Positions 56,184 to 64,000 of a stretch of 64,000 nt of DNA are shown here, piece after piece. A program made the translations under genes and the position numbers. The notes beneath the pieces are model-generated. The model worked only from the letters and a program-made list of their open reading frames with translations, did not search any database and had not been told where the DNA came from. Numbering within the stretch: the first letter of the stretch is position 1; the number at the start of each line of letters is the position of its first letter. Origin of the DNA: Sipunculus nudus (lineage: Eukaryota; Annelida; Sipuncula; Golfingiida; Sipunculidae); NCBI GenBank assembly GCA_026874595.1, contig CM049306.1, positions 23,729,019-23,793,018 of the forward strand. The letters run 5' to 3'.

Positions 56184-59100
56184 ATGGACAGTGACATAAC
56201 ATCCTTTCATTATATCATGAATACTAGATTGTCCAAGTTAAAATCATTTAATATTGCATGCTTCAATGTGCGTGGCATAATGCCTAGTACGCCATATCTT
56301 TGTGAATATTTAGAACTGCATAAGATCCATATTTGCGGTATTAGTGAACATTGGTTATTTTCAGATAATTTGCATTATTTTAAAAGTATTCACCGAGATT
56401 ATGATGTTTATGCTAAGGCTGATAATTCTCTGAACCCATTGGACCCCTATAGACGAGGCAAGGGTGGTGTAGCCATTATGTGGCATAAATCACAGAACGG
56501 CATGGTGTCGCCTGTATTGCTGGATAAAGATGAGGATAGAGTCATAGGCGTGTCAGTCAACTCTAATACAATGTTGGGTATATTCTATATTTTTAATGTG
56601 TATTTGCCCTGCTCCAAATATTCGCTCAACTTGTTTAGAATGTATGTAGCGAGATTATATGAATTGTTTTATGAACATTCTACCAAAGGAACGGTATTGT
56701 TTATCGGGGACTTTAACTGTGACCTGTTAAATGAATCTAATTACAAAATGCGACAAAGAAAGTTGCTGTTGTCAGCTTTTTTCCATGACATTGGATACTT
56801 CTCACCGGAACTCCATAAAGGGATTAGTAGTCCCATTTACACATTTGATCCTTACATGAATGGTAGAAATTGTTCTCTAATCGATTATACCTTTCTACCG
56901 GAATGTAAAAAAGATCTTATTTCAGAGAGTTATGTATCTTCAGATGAAGCGCTTAATGTGTCAGACCACTTTCCGGTTAAATTATCTCTGGATCTTGAAT
57001 GTGATATGATCTCTAACCCTCCTATACAATCAAACAGATTAATGTTTAATTGGGGTAAACTGACTGGATCGTCCGTGAGCGAGTTGTATACGCATCCTTT
57101 AACCACATTGCTGGATACAATTCATAAACCAGAGTTAGACATTTGCACCAAAAAAGAGGTCTGTGAATACTACAGGACTTTAGTCAATTGTATTTTAAAT
57201 GTATCTCTAGAGGGGGTACCTCGCAGAAAATATTCCAGGTTCCTCAAACCAGAGTGGCGCAAAGAGTTAAAACCTTTCCATGACATGATGCGAACTAAAA
57301 GACGGGCGTGGATCGCTGATGGTAGGCCTCGTACCTATACATCTACTTCCTTTAAGAAATATAAGGACTCTAAACGTGAATTTAGGCGCCAGTACCGTTT
57401 ATATGTTTGCCAAAGAGAGAGGGATTTGTTTGAAAAGATCGATAGAGAAGGAGAAGTGGATATGACTAAATTTTGGTGTATGATTAAGAGACAGAGACGA
57501 AAGAAATGCGTTCTTACAAGCGAGATATTATTTGATGGGAATTGCTATAGAAATCCGGAAGACATAGCCAATGGTTGGTCCAATTATTTTTCGTCGTTAT
57601 ATAGTCCTCAAGAAAATGATAATTTTGACATTAATCATAAAGTTTATATTGAGAAATTATTAACTGATTATATAAAATCTTCTTTTAGAAATATCGATGA
57701 CACTTTAGATAGAGATATAGAGATGTCCGAGGTAAGCAATGCAGTGAAGGACCTGAAACGTAACAAAGCAGGTGGCGTGGATGAGCTCGTTAATGAGCAT
57801 TTCATATTTGGTGGATACCACTTGATAGAACATCTTACTTATTTATTTAAAATTATTTGGAAGCTAGAGTATTTTCCTGGTGAAATGAAACAAGGTTTAG
57901 TTCTAACCTTGCTGAAATGTCCCCAAAAAAGAGCAGATTCTCCCGATAATTATCGGGGCATTACTTTGCTTCCAGTCATTAGTAAAATATTTGATAAAAT
58001 TATGTTGACCCGTATTCAAGGTTGGTTAGTCCAGCAGAATTTTAATTTTCCTGATCCAATGCAGTGCGCCTACCAAAGTGGCCTTTCATCTATTGATGTT
58101 TCTTTTATTCTTCAGGAATGTGTGTTATACAATATTGAGCGAAACTCAAGGGTGTATTCATGTTTTCTCGATACTAAGAAAGCCTTTGATGTCGTCTGGC
58201 ACCAAGGACTCTTTGTAAAGTTGTATAAACTGGGTATACGAGGAAAGGCCTGGAGAATCTTGATTAACACTTATACTGATTTGAAAAGCGCCGTGCTTTA
58301 TGGCGGCTTTCAGAGTAAATGGTTTCAAGTAAAACAGTCCGTCAGACAGGGTAGTGTGCTTGGCCCATTTTTATATTTAGTCTACATAAACGACCTTCTT
58401 CTTAATTTGAGAAAATCTAGAAATGGTGCTCTTATAGGCAATATATACGTTGGTTCACCGTCATTAGCCGATGATATTTCTCTGTTGTCCACCTCGCCAA
58501 ATGGACTGCAGCGTATGCTAGACATATGTTATGAATATAGCAGGCAATGGCGTTTTACCTATAATAGTGAGAAGTCGGTTATATTAGTATTTGGTTCTGG
58601 TGATAAGTCCATGCAGAGGTTTTCATGGAAACTTGGTAATTCCCCATTGAGACGTGTAAACAGTCAGAGACACGTTGGCATAATTCTTGATTCAAATTTT
58701 CACAGCATTGAGCGAACTAGAAATGCATGTAGAACAGGTAAAGGTGCATTGCTGTCTCTAGTGGGTACAGGAGTTCGTCCTAAAGGCTTGAATCCGTTAA
58801 CGTGTGCTAATTTATATCGGTCAATGGTTATACCTAAGTGTTTATATGGTTCTGAATTATGGTTTCATCTTGGCAGTACAGAATCATTATTGCTGGAGAG
58901 AATGAATCGTTTTTGTGTCAAGGTTATGCAAGGATTTAATAGAAGAAGCTGTTCTGATAAGGTTTTGTCTATGATTGGGCTCCCTCGTATAACAGCATGG
59001 ATAGATAAATCTAAATTAACTTACTTAGCGAGATTATGTTGTGGTCACAGCCAGCAGCCTTCCACACAGGTCTTTCAGTATAGACTTGTCTCTCATTTAA

Positions 59101-59759
59101 CATGCCAAGAGAGTTGTAAAGATGGTTATATACCAGACATTGTAAAGATTGTCAAAAGATATGGGTTATACGAGCACCTGTTAGAATATTTAGTTTCTGG
59201 TAGATTCCCAGGGAAGAACTTTTGGAAAAGCGCAATTATTAATAAAATTATTATTTTTGAAAAACAACAATATTCAAACAGAATAAAGGACCACAGAAAC
59301 TTTTTGTATTTTAGTGATATTCAAGAGGACCTATTTATTCCCTCTATTCTATGGGAGACTGCGCGCCGGTTTGTCGGGTCTTATGAGAAGATCCAATATG
59401 TAGCTATGCAGGTGTTAAATCTGGATACGGAAATTGAGATAGAAGTTTTGTGTCCATTTTGTGGTATATTTTTTAATAATCTGTATTTGCATGTTGTGGT
59501 TAGTTGTTATAAATGCCAAGAAGAGAGAGACCTAATGTGGAACTTTATAACTGATAAATTACCAGTCACACTGAGTGTATTTTTTAATAATCTTTCTGAA
59601 CAGCAGTTGCTGCCATATTTCTTCGGCAAAACTTTACCAGAACAAGCGGATTGGACTTCTGAAATGAATCTGGTGTTTGTATACAGAGCTGTTTTATTTA
59701 TATATTCTTGTTCTCCTGTCATTAATCTGCTCAAGCAGCTCACACAGGCAGTATTTTGA
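56184..59759 (+). CDS. LINE ORF2: APE endonuclease and reverse transcriptase
   Basis: Intact, 1191 codons. The APE endonuclease domain has CFNVRG (Asn 28), ISEHWL, GKGGVAIMW, FIGDFNCDL (about 174), LIDYTFLP and SDHFPV (about 259), which nick target DNA. Reverse transcriptase motifs are NKAGGVDEL, NYRGITLLPVISK, SCFLDTKKAFDVVW (catalytic Asp, about 660), QSVRQGSVLGPFLYLVYIND, and SLADDISLL (catalytic pair, about 762). The last has Leu where most LINEs have Tyr or Phe. A C-terminal CPFCG to SCYKC segment near 1090 looks like a zinc knuckle. No RNase H domain. ATG 56184 follows the ORF1 stop by 17 bases. All key residues are present, so it may be active. The clade is not assigned. Confidence 0.92.
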   Translation: MDSDITSFHYIMNTRLSKLKSFNIACFNVRGIMPSTPYLCEYLELHKIHICGISEHWLFSDNLHYFKSIHRDYDVYAKADNSLNPLDPYRRGKGGVAIMWHKSQNGMVSPVLLDKDEDRVIGVSVNSNTMLGIFYIFNVYLPCSKYSLNLFRMYVARLYELFYEHSTKGTVLFIGDFNCDLLNESNYKMRQRKLLLSAFFHDIGYFSPELHKGISSPIYTFDPYMNGRNCSLIDYTFLPECKKDLISESYVSSDEALNVSDHFPVKLSLDLECDMISNPPIQSNRLMFNWGKLTGSSVSELYTHPLTTLLDTIHKPELDICTKKEVCEYYRTLVNCILNVSLEGVPRRKYSRFLKPEWRKELKPFHDMMRTKRRAWIADGRPRTYTSTSFKKYKDSKREFRRQYRLYVCQRERDLFEKIDREGEVDMTKFWCMIKRQRRKKCVLTSEILFDGNCYRNPEDIANGWSNYFSSLYSPQENDNFDINHKVYIEKLLTDYIKSSFRNIDDTLDRDIEMSEVSNAVKDLKRNKAGGVDELVNEHFIFGGYHLIEHLTYLFKIIWKLEYFPGEMKQGLVLTLLKCPQKRADSPDNYRGITLLPVISKIFDKIMLTRIQGWLVQQNFNFPDPMQCAYQSGLSSIDVSFILQECVLYNIERNSRVYSCFLDTKKAFDVVWHQGLFVKLYKLGIRGKAWRILINTYTDLKSAVLYGGFQSKWFQVKQSVRQGSVLGPFLYLVYINDLLLNLRKSRNGALIGNIYVGSPSLADDISLLSTSPNGLQRMLDICYEYSRQWRFTYNSEKSVILVFGSGDKSMQRFSWKLGNSPLRRVNSQRHVGIILDSNFHSIERTRNACRTGKGALLSLVGTGVRPKGLNPLTCANLYRSMVIPKCLYGSELWFHLGSTESLLLERMNRFCVKVMQGFNRRSCSDKVLSMIGLPRITAWIDKSKLTYLARLCCGHSQQPSTQVFQYRLVSHLTCQESCKDGYIPDIVKIVKRYGLYEHLLEYLVSGRFPGKNFWKSAIINKIIIFEKQQYSNRIKDHRNFLYFSDIQEDLFIPSILWETARRFVGSYEKIQYVAMQVLNLDTEIEIEVLCPFCGIFFNNLYLHVVVSCYKCQEERDLMWNFITDKLPVTLSVFFNNLSEQQLLPYFFGKTLPEQADWTSEMNLVFVYRAVLFIYSCSPVINLLKQLTQAVF

Positions 59760-59988
59760 TTTGACTCTAGTATTATCAATATGCTTATTCTATTGATTAA
59801 TATGTTCATTATATTGTCATTATTAATTCAAAATCAATGCATGTATATTGTCTGTTGTAATCGTCAATTTGGCGGAAATAAAGCTTAACAACATGCCACG
59901 TATGAGTGCACCATTGCACAAGTCGAACAGAACAGACCAATCGTTAAATGAAAACATATGGACTGTACAGTCCCACGTTATATGCATC

Positions 59989-60060
59989 GGGGGTATAGCT
60001 CAGTGGCAGAGCATTCGACTGCAGATCGAGAGGTCACCGGTTCAACTCCGGTTGCCCCCT
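59989..60060 (+). tRNA. tRNA-Cys (GCA) in repeat copy B
   Basis: 72 nt identical to the other copies, with the nine-T terminator at 60075-60083. Only 97 bases of the native 5' flank remain; beyond that lies the LINE 3' end, so any further upstream promoter element is missing. Confidence 0.97.
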
Positions 60061-60112
60061 GGTAATTTAGTTTGTTTTTTTTTCAGAGCGGTCTGGGTGA
60101 TCGATCGGAGGG

Positions 60113-60281
60113 GCTTGGTTGTAGTAGTTGTAGTAGTAGTAGGAGGAGGAGTAAAAGTAGTAGTAGAAGTAGTGGTGGTAGTAGTAGTGGTAGTAGTAGA
60201 AGTGGTGGCAGTATTAGTAGAAGTAGTAATTACAAAGTAATAGTATACTAATAGTAGTAGTAGTAGCAGAATTAACACCGT
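60113..60281. repeat. (GTA)n-rich triplet repeat, copy B
   Basis: Same as the 51377-51545 tract, with no length change seen between the copies. Confidence 0.85.
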
Positions 60282-62379
60282 AAGCAGTAGTGGTGCTGTG
60301 CTCTGTTTTACCAATTAACATGTGTCCACCTGTTTTTGGAATTTATTTTCTAAAATGTTTCAAACATTTCTTTTAAAGATCCATACGGAAGCGACAACCT
60401 GATTTGGCGAAAAGAAATTAAAAATGAATCTTCAGTCTATGTTTTACCAAGTTTTTAGACGATTTCCAATGATCTGACAAAGATCAGATGTGATCCTGCA
60501 TGAGTAGCCATCTTTGTTTTGGTTGACCTGACATCAACAAATCGGCAGCTGTCACCTGTTTTTGCAGGTGCGACTAATCACTTTGATCTCCGTAAGTGGT
60601 ATGAGGCTGAAAGGGGGGGGGGTGGCTGATGAATCCCACAAAGTTAATCGAATTACTTTGATGAGCACAACTGTTGTTTTTTTTTTAAATATTATTCAAG
60701 CCAAATAATTGTAACAAACTGAAACGAACTACTGGAGGAACTCAGCCTGGTTGTCAGTGAATTTAGGTGTGTCGGTGAACCTGAAATGAACAAATCATGT
60801 AAGTTTCAGTGTCATAGGTGGCTGGGAAGGCTTTATGATGTTGATTACAGATTTGTCGAAGCAGGGACTATAAATATCATTAAATCTATGGGTCAGCGGT
60901 TATATATTCAACGTCATTTTTAAATTTGAATCTTTTGAGAATTTGGAGAGAGAGAGAGAGAGAGATTTCATATTCATCTTTCCTGAAAGATTTACATACG
61001 GCAAAAAAATCGTTATTTTCTATTCAAAAATAATTTAAAAAACCTTTAAGGATAGTTGACAAATAGTCGGGCATTACTTTTGAGTACGACTGAAACCCAG
61101 GGTACCCCGAAAACTCGGTGACCGTATTTCAGTCTGTTGTCCACTTCTTGTAAAAACATTATATACATTATATTTTATAAGGTAACCTCTGTGACCTTTT
61201 AAATGCATAAAAGTAATCCATATTCAACTTCGCCTAGGCTTTCATATGTTGAACCAATGATGTGCTATATAATGGCGGCTGCAAGTCAGCTTGTTATTAA
61301 GTTATTGCACGGAACGCCGGACGGATTGACACAATTGCTACGTGGTAAAAAATTGTTGTGTTGGCCCTTTTTGTTAATAATGGAGAAAGCATGGTTAACA
61401 TTTATGGAGAGGACGTGAACATTGAAAGTGGTAAAGAAGATAATCTCTATTTCCTCCGATATATTCGAAGAGTATAATACATGTACACATATGTGTATGA
61501 CGACGAACCTGTAATAAATCAACACATACAATAATCCAATTTAATCAGTACAAAGTACAATATCACAGATATAACAGACTTGAAATTTTGCTCATTGTAA
61601 CCAAACTGTTAATTGCCGAAGGCAGAAGGCACCAGCCTGCAGCAGTTTTGCAACATTAAATGTTGCATGTTAATATAATGTACAGTATGTTTTATATTAC
61701 ATTTTCTGTAATTAAGAATGTGTGTAACAAAACTAAACTGAAACATTTAAGGTACTAATGAGCTAACAGAAATTGCCGAACAGTAAACTAACTTTGTCTA
61801 TAAATCGTACGATTAAGGTTCTTGTTGGTTGAGGAGAGATGTACCAAACAAGATGACGAGGAATTCATTATGATCCATGCTGTTTAAGTTTGCGCTAAAC
61901 TGGAAAAGCATCAGTAAAATTATTCAAAAGTTCCTCACGATTGTCTTGTGTTCTGTCACATTCTGATATCAAATGGGAGAAAGGAATAATAACTAACTAA
62001 CCACATAAATGACACAGATAAGTCCCATCAAAATGATAATAATTTGCAAAAATCATGGACTGTTTCACAAGTGGCGACATCTGTGGCCAATTTTAAAAGC
62101 TGTCATTTTTACGTAAATCGAGATGCACAACCACCCATGTTCCTTGGGCAAAATAAAAGTTCAGGTGTTAAGTTGAGTTTGATGTTATACAATCTCAGGT
62201 ATCAGGAATCTGCGCACTTATATGGTAATATTTAGAGCCAGGACTTATATGGCCTCATGTTAATTAATGATATAATTCACACATGTCATCCCGAGTAGCC
62301 TAATTGTAAGACACAAACGAATATTCCTGATTATAAATTCTTGTAAAACGAGTCAGCAAACATGCCCAGCTTTTAATTG

Positions 62380-62960
62380 AATACGTTATGTCGGGGTGGT
62401 TTTGTGTACGACATCAACATTTTATATTTTCTTCTCCCTTTTTAGACACCATGTGTATACGCCCGTCTATGGCGGGACGTATTACGGTATACTCACTGTC
62501 CACTCGTCCGTCCTATAACTTACCGGGGCTTCTTTGGATTTTCACGAAATTAGCCATAGCTACTAACCAATACATTATCTCGCTCGAGTTCGAATATGCG
62601 CAAAATCCACGCGTATATAGTGATCAGTTTCTCGATCTAATTAGGTCAGAGCCAACCAGGCTACTTTGTGACGTCGCCGCGATAACTTACCGGGAACATG
62701 ATGCATTTTGATGAAACTATTGACCAGTACAATATCTCACCTAAGTTCGATTCCTGGCAAAATGCATGCCTGTTTAATAAGGTGAGATGTCACTAGACTT
62801 TGGTGGGGTTGTTATGAGTAACATTTAATCTGATGGATTTACATGAAACTCATTATTAAAATTAACCAATAGTGTTTCTCACCACAAGTACGTTCTCGGC
62901 ATAATTCACTCATACTCAATGAGGTCAGAGGTCACAAGATATGCGACCGGCTTATTATGC
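62380..62960. repeat. Degenerate dispersed repeat with about 120-bp internal units
   Basis: Units share ATTTTCACGAAA-like, AACCAATA, TCTCGC and AGTTCGAATATG-like motifs (about 62530-62610, 62695-62770, 62825-62915). GAGGTCAGAGGTCAC closes the last unit. The left part is duplicated in copy A (53655-53920). The 107-codon frame at 62388 is a by-product. Confidence 0.45.
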
Positions 62961-63255
62961 GCCATTTGCGGTGCTCTTGATTTTAAATGTTGGAGAAAAT
63001 GTTATAGAAGGTTTTTCTCCTGAAATAAATCAATTGATGACATCTGATTGCACAAATAAAATCCCACTCGATTCCATCAACTGCAAATTGTCATTTTCCC
63101 CCAATATATATATTACCGCTATTCTAATGTTTATAATTTCATACATATTTTTATGTGACATCAATACACCTTTAAGGTGTCAATTCCAACTATCTAAGGA
63201 TGCATGTTCATTTTGGGATACTTCTGAGGTCATAAACGAACTCGCCATGAAGTGA
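62941..63255 (+). CDS. Hypothetical 104-codon ORF
   Basis: ATG 62941 to TGA 63253-63255. The start (PFAVLLILNVG) is hydrophobic and signal-like, and a second hydrophobic span (IYITAILMFIISYIFLC) lies near residues 56-72. Five Cys. No family is recognised. It starts at the edge of a dispersed repeat, in AT-rich sequence where such hydrophobic frames arise easily, so it is probably not a gene. Confidence 0.18.
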   Translation: MRPAYYAPFAVLLILNVGENVIEGFSPEINQLMTSDCTNKIPLDSINCKLSFSPNIYITAILMFIISYIFLCDINTPLRCQFQLSKDACSFWDTSEVINELAMK

Positions 63256-63957
63256 TACGTTTTGCAATAAAATGACACCGTTTTAGACGGGCCAGTTAAT
63301 CAACATGTAATACTCATAATCTCTATAGTTGATCAGTAATCTCAATGTCATCACCTTCATTCATATATATCACTTTGTATTCGTTTATTCATGACGTCAT
63401 CTACCAACCACTGATATATCGCCCTTCATTACATATTGTACTGTGTGATATGATATACAATAAAACAATAAAATTTCATCCAATAAATTTAAAATAAATA
63501 TCGTATTTCCGATTATAGGTTTTATTAACTGTTATAGCTTAGATTGATCTCTATACGTACGTATCAGAGATGGTGTAAGAGTAATATGTAATAATAACAG
63601 TAATAGCAACTTACAAGTTCTTAAAGTAATAGTAATAGTAATAGACGAGAAATTTTAACCTGAATAGTGACAGTAACAGTAATATTAATTGTAACAGGAC
63701 CCGTAGTAATAGAATGATTGCTGTTACCTTTCTATTACAACCCTTGAATTAAACAGGTAAGGGACTGAATGTTTGTTTGGTTATATTTAAACTCAGTAAA
63801 GGGCTCAATAGTTCATGCCAGATGCTTTCATGGTTTTGGGGTCACCAAGTATCAGGCATTGGTTGAGGTGATAACCAAATTATAGATAAACCTGCGTATA
63901 TGTGCGCGTGTGTGGTGTTTGTGCATTTGTGTGAGAAGGACAGAGGTAACGTCCCAT

Positions 63958-63998
<41 letters not shown>

Positions 63999-64000
63999 TA
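63256..64000. other. No supported gene; ends in (TA)n
   Basis: An AATAAAACAATAAAATTTCA stretch near 63460, a GTAATA-rich stretch (63580-63720) and a (TA)n tract from about 63961 running to the window edge. Confidence 0.55.

Larger units (their letters stand above)
53921..59891 (+). mobile_element. Full-length LINE with intact ORF2
   Basis: 5971 bases lying exactly between direct-repeat copies A and B. A leader of about 570 bases precedes ORF1 sequences (54491-56166), a 17-base gap, ORF2 (56184-59759) and a 132-base 3' region ending AATAAAGCTTAACAA without a poly(A) tail. The 3' AATAAAG matches the end of the decayed LINE at 6328-11220. Intact ORF2 and near-identical flanks mark a recent insertion. 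Confidence 0.9.
59892..62646. repeat. Long direct repeat, copy B (2755 bp)
   Basis: Second copy of 51156-53920, starting at the base after the LINE 3' end. Sequence beyond 62646 (CAGAGCCAACC) continues a repeat present at the end of the copy, whereas in copy A the same point meets the LINE 5' end. Copy B therefore preserves the original right flank and copy A the original left flank. Confidence 0.95.

Noticed and set aside
49116-60240. Several plus-strand frames sharing the peptide GGIAQWQSIRLQIERSPVQL
   Set aside because: This is the translated tRNA-Cys gene. The shared peptide comes from identical tRNA sequence, not a protein family.
62388-62711. 107-codon frame, 88 codons in copy A
   Set aside because: It falls in a dispersed noncoding repeat, and its end differs only because copy A meets the LINE.
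62725-62760. AGTTCGATTCCTGG as a tRNA B-box
   Set aside because: No A-box, anticodon arm or acceptor pairing is found around it. It belongs to a degenerate dispersed repeat containing similar AGTTCGAATATG motifs.

Overview
This is animal nuclear DNA, AT-rich and crowded with (TA)n tracts. Introns interrupt coding sequence, tRNA genes carry Pol III-style T runs, and there are solo LTRs, non-LTR retrotransposons, a MULE transposon and a Toll-like receptor relic. That mix fits an invertebrate, probably a lophotrochozoan such as a bivalve mollusc. I infer this from content; no species marker is visible.

Layout. 1-1600: the 3' end of a Thr-rich, N-glycosylated single-pass membrane mucin. 5634-11351: a solo LTR (4-bp TSD) split by a decayed LINE at 6328-11220. 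12123-12470: a CR1-like LINE relic. 15063-29936: a second mucin-type gene, proposed here as a signal-peptide exon, a 12.4-kb intron, a large repeat/TM exon and a short tail exon joined in matching phase. Its intron holds nested non-autonomous DNA elements, including one with a TA TSD and, inside it, one with an 8-bp TSD. 33643-36300: a degraded MULE transposon with 9-bp TSDs. 37889-40367: a single-exon Toll-like receptor pseudogene with an intact C-terminal TIR half. 43005-43857: a near-perfect palindromic foldback element with 9-bp TSDs. 44776-45565: a second, clean solo LTR of the same family (4-bp TSD). 46122-60060: four identical tRNA-Cys(GCA) genes, one inverted.

The most unusual structure is at 51156-62646. 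A full-length LINE with an intact 1191-codon ORF2 (53921-59891) lies exactly between two 2.76-kb direct repeats that differ by roughly nine substitutions and three length changes. The repeat edges coincide with the LINE edges. This is what a target-site duplication about a hundred times the usual size would look like, and it also duplicated a tRNA-Cys gene. Recombination after insertion or a haplotype-joining assembly error are the alternatives.

The host genes supported here are the two mucin-like surface proteins, the TLR relic and the tRNA-Cys genes. Most of the rest is mobile or simple-sequence DNA. Two related LINEs of different age, two solo LTRs of one family and several TIR elements allow relative dating of insertions by nesting.
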